Of a stretch of 37,189 nt of DNA, positions 9,802-19,025 are shown piece by piece. Both the position numbers and the translations under genes were made by a program. Source of the stretch: JACQFZ01 sp045810625 (GTDB lineage Bacteria; Pseudomonadota; Gammaproteobacteria; Acidiferrobacterales; Sulfurifustaceae). Below the pieces are notes generated by a model that worked only from the letters and a program-made list of their open reading frames with translations, searched no databases and was not told the DNA's origin. Positions within the stretch are counted from its first letter, which is position 1. Every line of letters begins with the position of its first letter. Location: assembly GCA_045810625.1 (NCBI GenBank), contig JBJMVQ010000020.1, positions 1 through 37,189 of the forward strand, in the 5' to 3' direction.

Positions 9802-11880
9802 TCAGCGCGCCGGTGCCCGGGAGGCGCGAGCGCTCGCGCGCTCGCGCTTGCGCCGGCTCGGCATCTTGAACGGAAGATCCTCGGGCTGCGCGATCAGCTG
9901 CGCGAAATCTTCGGCGCTCAGCGGGGTGCTGAAGTAATGTCCCTGCGCCTCGTCGCATCCGTGCTGGCGCAGGAAGTTCAACTGCTCCCTCGTTTCGACG
10001 CCCTCGGCCATGACTTTGAGCTTTAGCGTCTTCGCCATGTCGAGCACGGCGACGGAGATCGCCAGATCATCGGGATCGGAAGGCAGGCCGCGCACGAACG
10101 ACTGATCGATCTTGAGGCGCTCGATCGGAAACTGCTTCAAGTAGCTCAGACTCGAGTAGCCGGTGCCGAAGTCGTCGATCGAGAGCTTTACCTGCATGGC
10201 TTTGAGCCGGTGCATCGTCGCGGTCGTACGGTCGAGCCCATGCATGATGACCGTCTCGGTAATCTCCAGCTCGATAGCCGACGGCGGTACGCCGGCCTCG
10301 CATAGCGCGGCGGCGACTTTCTCCGGGAAATCAGGTTGGCGGAATTGCAGCGCCGACACATTCACGCTTACCGGGACCGTCGGCAATCCCGCGTCCTGCC
10401 ACTCGCGCGTTTGCCGGCACGCTTGCGCCAGCACCCAATCGCCGATCGGAACGATCAGACCGGTCTCCTCGGCGATCGAAATGAACTGAGCCGGCGAGAC
10501 GAGCCCGACGTCCGGACGGCGCCAGCGAATGAGCGCTTCCGCGCCGGCGACGCGGCCGTTCGCGAGCTCGATCCGCGGTTGATAGTGCAGCACGAACTCG
10601 CCGCGCTCCAGCGCCTGGCGCAGGCTGTGCTCGAGCGACAGCACCGCGAGGGCGCGGGCGTTCATGCCATGCGTGAAGAATTGATAGTTGTTGCGTCCCA
10701 TCTCCTTCGCGTAGTACATCGCGGCGTCGGCGTTCTTGATCAGCTCGACGCCGTTCGCGCCGTCCGTCGGATAAATGCTGATGCCGATGCTCGGGGTGAT
10801 GCTCAGCTTGCGTCCGTCGATATGGTACGGCTGGCTCCCGATGGCGCGGTGTACTTCTGCGGCGACGCGCCGCACATGTTCCATGTTCGGCGCATCGGAC
10901 ACGATCATGATGAATTCGTCGCCGCCGAGACGTGCGACGCTGTACGCTTCGCTCAAGAACGCCTTCAGCCGCTCGCCGACCGCCTGTAACAGCAAATCGC
11001 CGACGAAGTGTCCGAGCGAGTCGTTGATGTACTTGAATTGATCGAGGTCGACGAAGAGCACCGCAAACCTGTTGCACATCTGTTTGGCGCGCGCGATGGC
11101 GCGATCCAGGTGCTCGGTGAACTTCGCCCGGTTCGGCAGTCCGGTCAACGGATCGTGGAACGCCAAGTGTCGAAGCTTGGCGCGAGTGGCGATGCGCTCC
11201 TCTTCGCTTTGTGCGCGGATGATCGTGTCGGCACGCCGCACGATGAGAAACAAAAAGAAGTACAGCAGGGACAGGCTCCCGAGCACAACGCCCGCAATCT
11301 GCCACTGCGTGGTGTCCAGACGATCGACCAGCTCGCTCACGTCCGAATACACTTCGAGCACGCCTTCGACTACGGCGGAATCCTGACTGCGAATCGGCAC
11401 GTAGGAGGAGATGAGATTGCGATCGACGATGGTTCTCTCGAATGTGTCGAATCGCTCGCGGAAGGCAATCTCGCTCGCCGTGCCGCCGGCTCTGGCGCGC
11501 GCGAAGCCCGCGTTTTTGCTTTTGTCCTCGCCGATCTGAGTTTCGTCGGTAGAAAAGACGGTCAATCCGTTCACGTCGTAGATTTTCACTTTTACGACGT
11601 TGAGGCCTTTCATCTGCTGCAGCACGTCGTCGCGCAGGCGCTTCATTTCGCCCCATGCGCGCAACTCATTGCGCGGAATGGTCGACGCTCCGGTAATGAA
11701 ATAGGAGTATTTGGGCCAGAGCGTATTCGCGAAGACCTGACTGAGCGCAACATTGTTGCGCGTCTCATGGTCGACGAGCGTGCGAAACGCGATCTCGCGA
11801 TAAAACAGAAGCAGTCCCACGACGACGATCGTGACGCCGATGAGACTGGTTACGGAAAAATACCGGCGCAGGTGAAACAT
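9802..11880 (-). CDS. Membrane GGDEF-EAL cyclic-di-GMP signalling protein
   Basis: About 692 residues. A transmembrane helix at about 10-28 and a second at about 193-215 enclose a periplasmic domain of about 165 residues, a probable sensor. A cytoplasmic GGDEF domain with intact RLGGDEF (about 317-321) follows, then an EAL domain with GAEALIRW (about 447), ELEITET and IDDFGTGYSSLSYLK. The active sites of both domains look intact, so it could make or degrade c-di-GMP. The residues preceding GGDEF (SEAY in place of RxxD) show no inhibitory I-site. I chose ATG at 11880 over an in-frame start at 11937 because AAGGAA lies upstream and the first helix begins at once. Which activity dominates cannot be told. 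Confidence 0.92.
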   Translation of the reverse strand: MFHLRRYFSVTSLIGVTIVVVGLLLFYREIAFRTLVDHETRNNVALSQVFANTLWPKYSYFITGASTIPRNELRAWGEMKRLRDDVLQQMKGLNVVKVKIYDVNGLTVFSTDETQIGEDKSKNAGFARARAGGTASEIAFRERFDTFERTIVDRNLISSYVPIRSQDSAVVEGVLEVYSDVSELVDRLDTTQWQIAGVVLGSLSLLYFFLFLIVRRADTIIRAQSEEERIATRAKLRHLAFHDPLTGLPNRAKFTEHLDRAIARAKQMCNRFAVLFVDLDQFKYINDSLGHFVGDLLLQAVGERLKAFLSEAYSVARLGGDEFIMIVSDAPNMEHVRRVAAEVHRAIGSQPYHIDGRKLSITPSIGISIYPTDGANGVELIKNADAAMYYAKEMGRNNYQFFTHGMNARALAVLSLEHSLRQALERGEFVLHYQPRIELANGRVAGAEALIRWRRPDVGLVSPAQFISIAEETGLIVPIGDWVLAQACRQTREWQDAGLPTVPVSVNVSALQFRQPDFPEKVAAALCEAGVPPSAIELEITETVIMHGLDRTTATMHRLKAMQVKLSIDDFGTGYSSLSYLKQFPIERLKIDQSFVRGLPSDPDDLAISVAVLDMAKTLKLKVMAEGVETREQLNFLRQHGCDEAQGHYFSTPLSAEDFAQLIAQPEDLPFKMPSRRKRERASARASRAPAR

Positions 11881-12088
11881 TGGCCGTTCCTTGGTAGTTG
11901 AATCGTTGTTGTCGTCGTCCGTGTTGCGCGACCCCACGGATAACTAATAGCACTCCGGAAGCTCCCGTGACGGGCGTGCGCGACCCGCCGGTGAGATCAC
12001 TAGCTTCTTATTCCGAAAGGCAATTTTTCAGTTGTGGAACGTGGTTTGGAACGACCTGATTGGCGGCGTGTCGTTTTGCAATCGGACT

Positions 12089-12105
12089 TTCCCGCATTGC
12101 GGGAA
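12089..12105. terminator. Perfect short hairpin downstream of the alkylation operon
   Basis: TTCCCGC and GCGGGAA flank a 3-base loop, a perfect 7-bp stem 26 bases past the stop of the oxygenase on the minus strand. No T-run follows on the minus strand, so intrinsic termination is only possible, not shown. Confidence 0.35.
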
Positions 12106-12130
12106 TTCGGGGGACCGTCTAACCGGAGCG

Positions 12131-12874
12131 TTACTCGGCGTCGTGAAAAATCACACCGCACGTGTAGCGGCTGCCACGATGCACGCGACTCACTCCATGG
12201 CGCAAATTAACTCGGTAGGTACCGCGTTTACCGTTCGCCGGTCGATGGCGAACGGCGAAGATAACCGCTTCTCCGCGGCGCAGCGGGACGACTTCCGCGC
12301 GCGATTGCATGCGCGGGCGCTGCTCCGTCAGCACAAACTCGCCGCCGACGAAATCGCGTCCCGGCTCGCTCAGCAACACTGTCAGCTGTAGCGGGAATAC
12401 TTGCTCGCCATAAATGTCCTGGTGCAGGCAGTTGTAATCGTTCGCGCCGTAGCGCAGCAGTAGCGGCGTGGGACGACTTTGCCCAGCCGCCGCGCACTCT
12501 TGCAAGAACGTCTCGTGCGAGGCCGGGAATCGGCGCGCGATGCCGAGCGCCGCGTGCCAGCGATTGGCGGTTTCGACGAGCCGTCCGTAAAACGCATCGC
12601 GCAGCTCGGCGACAATGGACGGCAGCGGGTAGGCGAAGTACTGATACTCGCCCTGACCGAAACCGTGGCGCTGCATGACGACGCGGCTGCGAAAGAGATC
12701 CGCTCGGGGATAAAGCTCGATCAGCGCTTTGCATTCCGCCGCCGTCAACAACGGCCCGGTGCGTGCCGCGCCGGTCGCGTCGAGTGTTTGCAGGATGCGC
12801 GGCCAGTCGCGCGCCGCGACGCGCGATGCGATGCGCATTGCCCGCGCGGCGCCGCGGCGTTGTGTGGCTCGCAT
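12131..12874 (-). CDS. 2OG-Fe(II) oxygenase in alkylation-repair operon
   Basis: A protein of about 247 residues with the double-stranded beta-helix iron site: His151-x-Asp153 in LHQDIYG, distal His226 in NLRHGVS and the 2-oxoglutarate-binding Arg236 ten residues later. It resembles, from memory, the COG3826-type oxygenases often found beside ada genes in proteobacteria and named proline hydroxylase-like. It is not a classical AlkB. Its substrate is unknown; an alkylated base, nucleotide or protein are all possible. The start at 12874 lies one base beyond the rarD stop, so translation is probably coupled; an alternative ATG is at 12838. It is the last gene of the ada-alkA, ogt, rarD operon. 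Confidence 0.82.
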   Translation of the reverse strand: MRATQRRGAARAMRIASRVAARDWPRILQTLDATGAARTGPLLTAAECKALIELYPRADLFRSRVVMQRHGFGQGEYQYFAYPLPSIVAELRDAFYGRLVETANRWHAALGIARRFPASHETFLQECAAAGQSRPTPLLLRYGANDYNCLHQDIYGEQVFPLQLTVLLSEPGRDFVGGEFVLTEQRPRMQSRAEVVPLRRGEAVIFAVRHRPANGKRGTYRVNLRHGVSRVHRGSRYTCGVIFHDAE

Positions 12875-12875
12875 G

Positions 12876-13799
12876 TCAGCACGTCGTGCTTTCGGCTGTC
12901 GCTGCGGCCTCCGCTGCTCGTCGACGCCGGTCGATCGCCCGATGTGCATAAACGCCTTCGAGCGCGAACACGGCGAGCGCGGTCCAGACAAGACCGAAGC
13001 CGATCAGCTGTGCGTGACCGAACGGCTCGTGGTAGACGATCACGCCGAGCAGAAACTGCAGCGTGGGTGCGATGTACTGCAGAACGCCAACCAGCGAGAG
13101 CGGAATGCGCCGTGCGGCCGACGCAAAGAGCAGGAGCGGGAGCGTGGTCACCAGGCCAGCGCCGACGAGCAGCAGATCGACGAGCGGACTGATCGCGTGA
13201 AACGAGGCCGCTCCGTTGCCCGCGACGTACGACAGGTACGCAAGCGCGGGCAGCAGCAGGATCGCGGTCTCGACGGTGAGGCCCTGCACCGAGCCGAGCG
13301 GCGCGGTTTTTTTTACGAGTCCGTAGAACCCGAACGAAAAGCCGAGCGCCAGCGCGACCCACGGAACCGTTTCCTGTTTCGCGGTGAGGTAAAGCACGCC
13401 GGCCGTGGCCAGCGCGACCGCGAGCCACTGCGCCCGCCGTAGTCGCTCGCGCAGGAACAGCGTGCCGATGAGCACGTTGATGAGCGGCGTCATGAAGTAG
13501 CCGAGGCTCGCCTGTACGACGAAACCGTGAGCGATCGCCCAGACGAACGTGAGCCAGTTGACGGCGATGAGCGCGGCCGCGACGCCGTACGTGGCGAGAA
13601 CGCGCGGCCGCCGTGCCGCGGCGCGCAGAGCGTTCCAGTCGCGCATCGCGATCACGATCGCGACGAGCACAACGCAGGACCACACGATCCGATGCCCGAT
13701 GACCTCCAATGCCGCCACGTGCTGTAGCGGTTTGTAGTAGATCGGAAACAGACCCCAAATGACGTACGCCGCGACAGCGTACGCGATTCCGCGGTTCAT
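12876..13799 (-). CDS. rarD: EamA/DMT family permease RarD
   Basis: A 307-residue drug/metabolite-transporter protein with ten predicted helices. The opening GIAYAVAAYVIWGLFPIYYK and the SLGYFMTPLINVLIGTLFLRERL block are characteristic of RarD, named for chloramphenicol resistance in Pseudomonas; the true substrate is uncertain. It sits in the inner membrane and probably exports a small molecule. GAGAGAAG precedes the ATG. It lies 20 bases after ogt and one base before the oxygenase, so it belongs to the alkylation operon by position. Why a permease is embedded among repair genes is unclear; it may be a passenger. Confidence 0.92.
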   Translation of the reverse strand: MNRGIAYAVAAYVIWGLFPIYYKPLQHVAALEVIGHRIVWSCVVLVAIVIAMRDWNALRAAARRPRVLATYGVAAALIAVNWLTFVWAIAHGFVVQASLGYFMTPLINVLIGTLFLRERLRRAQWLAVALATAGVLYLTAKQETVPWVALALGFSFGFYGLVKKTAPLGSVQGLTVETAILLLPALAYLSYVAGNGAASFHAISPLVDLLLVGAGLVTTLPLLLFASAARRIPLSLVGVLQYIAPTLQFLLGVIVYHEPFGHAQLIGFGLVWTALAVFALEGVYAHRAIDRRRRAAEAAATAESTTC

Positions 13800-13819
13800 T
13801 CGTGCTTCTCTCGGATCGT

Positions 13820-14380
13820 TTAAATTTGCCGACCTCGGCTGTCGGACGGCGAACGTGCCTTACGCGCGCTCGTGCTCGCGGGCCGAAGCAGATCGTGTGC
13901 GGCATGTTCGGCTTCGAGCGCTAGCAACGCGCGCTTCTTGTCGAGCCCGCCCGCGTAGCCGGTGAGGCTGCCGTTCGCGCCGACGATGCGGTGGCAGGGA
14001 ACGATGACGCCGATCGGATTTTGCCCGGTCGCAGCGCCGGCGGCGCGCGCATTTCCCGGAACCCCGGCGCGGCGCGCCAGCTCGCCATAGGTGATCGTCT
14101 CGCCGTAGGGCACGGACGCGATGCCCTTCCAGACGGCACGCTGGAACGAAGTGCCGTGGGGCGCGAGCGGCACGTCAAAGCGTGTGCGCTCTCCGCCAAA
14201 GTATTCGTCGAGCTCGCGTATCGTTTGGGCGATCGGCGCCGCGTCCGCATCCTCGCGCCATTCGGGATCGTGGCGCGGGAAGTATTTCTGGCCGACAAAG
14301 TACAGGCCGACCAAGGCTTCGGTACTTGCGACGACCAACATGTTGCCGTACGGGCTTTCGTAAGAAGCGAAATAGCGCAT
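13820..14380 (-). CDS. ogt: Methylated-DNA--[protein]-cysteine S-methyltransferase
   Basis: A 187-residue suicide repair protein that moves the methyl group of O6-methylguanine (and O4-methylthymine) to its own cysteine. The active-site IVPCHRIVG motif puts the acceptor at Cys129; upstream TSFQRAVWKGIASVPYGETITYGELA contributes the winged-helix DNA-binding part, with the conserved Arg in GNARAAG. GYAGGLDKKRALLALE closes the domain. A polar tail of about 25 residues rich in Ser and Arg extends beyond the usual end. I chose ATG at 14380 rather than the open frame's upstream limit because GGAGG lies at proper distance and the family begins there. It lies 11 bases after ada-alkA. Confidence 0.93.
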   Translation of the reverse strand: MRYFASYESPYGNMLVVASTEALVGLYFVGQKYFPRHDPEWREDADAAPIAQTIRELDEYFGGERTRFDVPLAPHGTSFQRAVWKGIASVPYGETITYGELARRAGVPGNARAAGAATGQNPIGVIVPCHRIVGANGSLTGYAGGLDKKRALLALEAEHAAHDLLRPASTSARKARSPSDSRGRQI

Positions 14381-14391
14381 CGTATCCTCCG

Positions 14392-15834
14392 TTACTTGAG
14401 CGATTGCCATAAGTGCATGACCGCGTAAGCGCGCCAGGGCCGCCAGGCTTCGGCTGCTTCCAGCACGCGCTTGGGATTCGTTTCGCCGAGCGCCTTCATC
14501 ACGCCGTAGTCGGTATGCGGGAACGCATCGGGCCACGCGAGCGCGCGCATCGCGATGTATTGCGCCGTCCATTCGCCGATGCCGGGCAGTGCGCGCAATT
14601 TCTCCAGCGTCGCATCGATATCCGCGCCGGGTGCGAGTGAAAGCTCGCCGCGGTCCAACGCTTTCGCCAACGCGAGCAGCGATCGCGCACGCGCCGACGT
14701 CACCGCGCAGGCGACGACGCGGCGGTGCCGCTGCTCGGCGACTTCCGACGGCGACGGAAAGAGCGTGGTGAGCGAAGCGAACGGCGTTTCGATCGTTTCA
14801 CCGAACGTCGCCGCGAATCGGCCGGCCAAGGTACGCGCGGCCGCGACCGTGATCTGTTGCCCGAGGATCGCCCGTACCGCCGTCTCGAATCCGTCGAAAG
14901 CGCCCGGAACGCGCAGCCCCGGGTTGCGTGCCGCGAGCGATCCGAGCGCGTGCGCCACGTCGTCGGGGTGGCACGACAAGTCCATCAGATCCTTCACGCG
15001 CGCGAGCACGGGCGGGATCGCTTTCGCGAGCGATGTGCTGACCGCGACGCGCAGCGCCGTCTTGCGCTTCTCGGGTGAGACTTCGATCCAACCGCGGTAC
15101 TCGCGCTTGTCCGCGACGATCCGCACGGTGCGCCGATACGCGCGGTCCTCGATCGCTTCAACGCCGGCAATGGCACGCGCGCCGAGAAAGGCGAGCAGCG
15201 CGTCCCAGTCGTAGGGCGGCCGGTAGCCGAGATCGAAATGCAGCGCATCGGCCGGCGCCGGCGCGCCCGCGGCTTTGCGCAGCGCGGTGGGATTCAATCG
15301 ATAGCGCGTTTTGAACAGCGCGTTCAATCGGCGTGCACTCCCGAAGCCGCTGGCGTACGCGATCTCGGTGACCGGCAGGCGCGTGTCGGTGAGCAAGCGC
15401 TTCGCGAGCAGCAGGCGCTGCGTTTGCGCGAACGCGATCGGCGATACGCCGAACTCCGTTTGAAACACGCGACGCATGTGCCGGTCGGTCACGCCCAGGC
15501 GTCGCGCGATATGTTGCGTGCCGTGGCCGTTGACGGTGCCGTCCTCGATCAGTCGCGCAGCCGCTTGCGCCATGCGCCGTACCGCATCCACGCTGGCGTT
15601 GCCCGGTGCAAGCTCCGGGCGGCAGCGCAAACACGGCCGATAGCCTGCGTCCTCGGCCGCCGCGGCGCTCGGAAAGAACGTGCAGTTCTCGCGCTTCGGC
15701 GGCTTGACCGTGCAGATCGGCCGGCAGTAAATGCGCGTCGAGGAGACGGCGACGTAGAACCGCCCGTCGAAGCGGACATCACGGGCGCGCAGGGCGCGGT
15801 AACAGGTGTCGGGGTCGAGTTGCATGGACGGCAT
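14392..15834 (-). CDS. alkA: Ada-type regulator fused to AlkA 3-methyladenine glycosylase
   Basis: A 480-residue three-part protein. Residues 1-75 are the Ada metal-binding domain, with Cys37, Cys41, Cys68 and Cys71 spaced as in E. coli Ada; Cys37 (YCRPIC) is the methylphosphotriester acceptor. An AraC-type helix-turn-helix follows at about 85-185. The rest is AlkA: the helix-hairpin-helix LPGIGEWTAQYIAMRAL and catalytic Asp442 in FPHTDYG remove 3-methyladenine and similar bases. Methylation of Cys37 by damaged backbone probably turns the protein into an activator of its own operon. The same architecture is known from mycobacterial AlkA. The start may instead be the ATG at 15825; no strong ribosome site distinguishes them. 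Confidence 0.94.
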   Translation of the reverse strand: MPSMQLDPDTCYRALRARDVRFDGRFYVAVSSTRIYCRPICTVKPPKRENCTFFPSAAAAEDAGYRPCLRCRPELAPGNASVDAVRRMAQAAARLIEDGTVNGHGTQHIARRLGVTDRHMRRVFQTEFGVSPIAFAQTQRLLLAKRLLTDTRLPVTEIAYASGFGSARRLNALFKTRYRLNPTALRKAAGAPAPADALHFDLGYRPPYDWDALLAFLGARAIAGVEAIEDRAYRRTVRIVADKREYRGWIEVSPEKRKTALRVAVSTSLAKAIPPVLARVKDLMDLSCHPDDVAHALGSLAARNPGLRVPGAFDGFETAVRAILGQQITVAAARTLAGRFAATFGETIETPFASLTTLFPSPSEVAEQRHRRVVACAVTSARARSLLALAKALDRGELSLAPGADIDATLEKLRALPGIGEWTAQYIAMRALAWPDAFPHTDYGVMKALGETNPKRVLEAAEAWRPWRAYAVMHLWQSLK

Positions 15835-16127
15835 TATGCGCCGCCGCGCTTCCACGCGCTCGCCGTTTTCGGACCTCGGGATCGGGGCGGTTTTGCCTCC
15901 CCCTTTGCGGCAGTCAGCATCTCGAATCGCAAAGAAGAGAGCCGGCATGGCCCGAAGTGAATCTGGGATATCACTGCCGTTCGCGGCGCCGGCGCATGTG
16001 ACTTTGGCGCGCTCGCTTGCGTCCTTGTCGGCCCCTCGGCGTCGTTGACGCGCGCCAAACCGGGCGCGAGGCATTCCCGCTTTCGGAGGGTGACGGAATG
16101 ATTTTTTGGGATTTCGCGCGGCCCTGA

Positions 16128-17717
16128 CTAGCGCGAAACGCGCTTCGGTTCGGTCCGACGCGTATCGGCGAGCGACAGCCACGCGATCAGACCGCTCAGT
16201 ACTGCGAACGCAGCGCTGAGGATGACGAGCAAGCGAAATGTCGATACGTAGGTATCGCCCACGGCGGCCTTTACCGTCGCGGCGACCCGGGCGGGAGCAT
16301 TTGCCGGCGGCTCAAGCTCGGCGAGCTCGGACGCATCGCGGCGCAATTGCTCAATGGTCGCTGCCGGCACGCCCGCTGCCCGTAATCGATCCGTGAGTCT
16401 GTCCGCGAACCATCCGATCGCGATCGCCGTGAGCACCGCGACCGCGAGGACGCCGGCGAGGCGGGCAGCCGTGTTGTTCACGCCGGACGCGGTGCCCGCA
16501 TGCGCCTCCGGCACCGCGCTCATGACCACCGTGGTCAACGGCGCGACGCTCAAGGTCATGCCGACGCCGATAATGACGATGCCCGGTAGAAACCCGGTCA
16601 TGAATGACGCGTCGGTGCCGGGAATCGCCAGCGCCAGGAAGCCGAGCGCCGCCACCGCCGGCCCGACGGTGAGAATCAGGCGCGGGTTGATCTTGCGAAT
16701 CAGATTGCCGGCGAATGTCGAGCCGAAGCCCATGATCAGCGTGAACGGAAGGAACGCGGCGCCCGCTTGCGTGGCCGAGTAACCCTGCACCTGGATCAAG
16801 TTGAAGGGCAGAAAATACAGCACGCCAATCAACGCGGCGTAGAGCAGCAGCGTCATGGCATTCGCGCCGGCGAATGCGTGCGACCGAAACAGACCGAGCG
16901 GCAGCATCGGTGCGTCGAACCGATGTTCCCGCCAGAGAAAAGCCGCTCCGGCGGCGAGCGCCAACCCGAAGAGCGCAGGCCGCACCGGCGGCGATGTTTC
17001 CCCAACGAGCGCATACACAAGCAGGCCGAGCGCAGTGGCCAGCAGCAACGCGCCGAAGTAATCGAGCCGTGCGCCCGGCTGCGCCGGACTGCGAGGGACA
17101 CGCCACCCGGCGACTAACAGCGTGAGCGCCGCGAACGGCGGTATGACCAGGAACACGGCCGGCCAGCCCCACTGATCCACGAGCCAGCCGCCGAGCACCG
17201 GACCGATCGCCGTCGTCAGCGCGGAGGCGCCGGCCCACGTGCCGATCGCGCGCCCGCGCTCGTGCTCGTCGAAATGGCTGCCGATCAACGCGAGGCTCGC
17301 CGGTACCAGCAGCGCGCCGCCGAAACCCTGAATAAGGCGCGCGACCGTCAACCAAACCAGCGTCGGCGCCAACGCGCAGCCGAGCGCGCCGGCGCCGAAG
17401 ATGCCGGTACCGAGCATGAAGATGCGCCGCAGTCCGTAACGATCGCCGAGCGATCCGCCGATCAGCATGAAGGCGACCAGCATGAGCATGTAGGCATTGG
17501 CGACCCACTGTACGCCGGTCGAGGTGGCGCCGAGGTCGGATTGCAGCGCGGGCAGGGCGAGGTTTATCACTGAACCTTCGATAAAGGCGAGGCTCGAACC
17601 GAGGATTGCCGTGACGAGCACCCACGGTTTGTCGCGCTGCGGACAGGGAAACGCGCGAACCGCTCGCCTCGGCCGGGTTTCGTCACAGGGCTGTGTCGCG
17701 CCGTAAGCGAGCGTCAT
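16128..17717 (-). CDS. DHA2 family MFS drug efflux transporter (14 TMS)
   Basis: A protein of about 529 residues with about 14 hydrophobic helices, the DHA2 (EmrB/QacA-like) group that exports drugs by proton antiport. The first helix contains LAFIEGSVINLALPALQ, a variant of the family's LDxTIVNVALP. GGSLGDRYGLRRIFMLG is loop motif A, and the GPVLGGWLVDQWGWPAVFLVIP region is motif C. I start it at ATG 17717, since upstream in-frame codons read through the divergent gene. No membrane-fusion partner (EmrA) is adjacent. It diverges from the NAD(P)-binding gene with only about 52 bases between starts, so the two may share control. Substrate unknown. Confidence 0.88.
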   Translation of the reverse strand: MTLAYGATQPCDETRPRRAVRAFPCPQRDKPWVLVTAILGSSLAFIEGSVINLALPALQSDLGATSTGVQWVANAYMLMLVAFMLIGGSLGDRYGLRRIFMLGTGIFGAGALGCALAPTLVWLTVARLIQGFGGALLVPASLALIGSHFDEHERGRAIGTWAGASALTTAIGPVLGGWLVDQWGWPAVFLVIPPFAALTLLVAGWRVPRSPAQPGARLDYFGALLLATALGLLVYALVGETSPPVRPALFGLALAAGAAFLWREHRFDAPMLPLGLFRSHAFAGANAMTLLLYAALIGVLYFLPFNLIQVQGYSATQAGAAFLPFTLIMGFGSTFAGNLIRKINPRLILTVGPAVAALGFLALAIPGTDASFMTGFLPGIVIIGVGMTLSVAPLTTVVMSAVPEAHAGTASGVNNTAARLAGVLAVAVLTAIAIGWFADRLTDRLRAAGVPAATIEQLRRDASELAELEPPANAPARVAATVKAAVGDTYVSTFRLLVILSAAFAVLSGLIAWLSLADTRRTEPKRVSR

Positions 17718-17769
17718 GTCGGTATCATGCCCATCGTGCTGGGGAATGAAAACCGGTGCATCAACATAT

Positions 17770-18423
17770 ATGGCAATGACAGCGACTCGCACTGTGCTAC
17801 TCGCCGGCGCGACGGGCCTCGTCGGCCGCGAAATCCTGCAAGGACTCTTGGCGGACGACTCCGTTAAGGCGGTCCATGCGCTGGGGCGACGCGCTCTCGA
17901 TCTGCAGCATCCGAAGCTCAGTTCACACGTCGTAAACTTCCCCGTGTTGCCGCCACTTCCGTCTGTCGATGAAGCGTATCTGGCGCTCGGCACCACCATT
18001 AAGGTGGCGGGCAGCCAAGCGGCTTTTCGCGCGGTCGACTTCGACGCAAATCTTGCCGTGGCCCGTGCCGCGATCGCGGCCGGTGCTCGCCGTGTCGGCC
18101 TGGTGAGTGCAATGGGAGCGGACGCTCACTCGCGCATTTTCTACAGCCGTGTAAAGGGCGAGCTCGAAGAGGCGCTTGCGAAATTGAACTTCGAAGGTCT
18201 GGTGATAGCCCGTCCGTCCATGTTGATCGGTGACCGCGAGGCGCTCGGGCAACCGACGCGAACCGGCGAGAAGATCGCAATGTATGTAGGCGCGTTGCTC
18301 GGTCCACTGATTCCGTCAAACTATCGGCCGATTACAGCAAGCAAGGTCGCCCGCGCGCTGCTTACGCGTGTGCCGGCGGCGCGGGGGAGGGAAGTGCTGC
18401 TTTCCGGTGCGATGCAGGCGTGA
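17770..18423 (+). CDS. Small NAD(P)-binding atypical SDR
   Basis: About 217 residues with a Rossmann fold. The nucleotide loop AGATGLVG lies at about 12-19, and YSRVK near residue 130 keeps the Tyr-x3-Lys pair. It resembles the HTATIP2/Fmp52 and NmrA-like group of short atypical SDRs, whose bacterial members are usually annotated only as oxidoreductase or NAD(P)H-binding protein. The ATG at 17770 and another at 17776 both lack a clear Shine-Dalgarno. Role and substrate unknown. It is divergent from the efflux pump. From its stop to 18637 there are about 210 bases with no recognisable feature. Confidence 0.82.
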   Translation: MAMTATRTVLLAGATGLVGREILQGLLADDSVKAVHALGRRALDLQHPKLSSHVVNFPVLPPLPSVDEAYLALGTTIKVAGSQAAFRAVDFDANLAVARAAIAAGARRVGLVSAMGADAHSRIFYSRVKGELEEALAKLNFEGLVIARPSMLIGDREALGQPTRTGEKIAMYVGALLGPLIPSNYRPITASKVARALLTRVPAARGREVLLSGAMQA

Positions 18424-18637
18424 GGTGGCGTGCGTTGGCTCGCGCGTGCTGTCTTTTTTAATCACGACGATTCGACTTGAGTTATCTGCTGACTCCCAAA
18501 TATTCCAGGGCGTCGCCGCTAGCTCCCATGCAGTATCGGCATGCGCCCCGCGGGTTTTCTGTATTGCCGGCGACGTGGCAACTGGCCGCGAATGATTTGT
18601 CTAATGTTGACGGTTAATCATCGCAGGAGAAAGCGCA

Positions 18638-18985
18638 ATGCCCTACATCGAAGGATTCGTCGCCGCTGTACCGACCGCTAACAAGAGCGAATTTGTAAAA
18701 CACGCGAAGGAAATGACGGCTTATTTCAAAAAGCTGGGAGCGACACGCTGCGTGGAATGCTGGGGTGATGACGTACCGAAGGGCGTGTTGACCGATTTCT
18801 ACAAGGCCACGCAGGCGCGTGAAGGCGAGACACCGATCTTCAGCTGGATCGAGTACCCGGATAAAGCCACACGCGACGCTGCCAACGAAAAGATGAGTAA
18901 AGATTCGTCGATGGCCAACATGCAGATGCCGTTCGATGGCAAGCGCATGTTCTGGGGCGGATTCGAGCAGGTCGTGAACGAGTAG
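18638..18985 (+). CDS. DUF1428 family protein (YbaA-like)
   Basis: A 115-residue protein matching the DUF1428/YbaA family from start to end: YIEGFVAAVPTANK at the beginning, a central CVECWGDDVPKG motif and MPFDGKRMFWGGFE at the C-terminus. The family has an alpha-beta ferredoxin-like (dimeric barrel) fold; no reaction is established. AGGAG lies at proper distance before the ATG. The next gene, a VOC protein, is another small stand-alone stress or metabolism protein separated from it by a REP element, so they are likely independent units. Confidence 0.92.
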   Translation: MPYIEGFVAAVPTANKSEFVKHAKEMTAYFKKLGATRCVECWGDDVPKGVLTDFYKATQAREGETPIFSWIEYPDKATRDAANEKMSKDSSMANMQMPFDGKRMFWGGFEQVVNE

Positions 18986-19025
18986 CAGCAGGAACTCGAC
19001 ATGGCGTTTTTCTAGCGGAGTTCTC

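Noticed and set aside
10331..11656. 441-codon frame within the GGDEF/EAL gene on the same strand
   Set aside because: Off-frame translation of a gene whose true frame has intact GGDEF and EAL motifs; it is full of Arg.
15835..16182. Longer N-terminus for the ada-alkA gene
   Set aside because: The extra residues are Arg/Ala-rich without family similarity, and the Ada cysteines have normal spacing from the later start.
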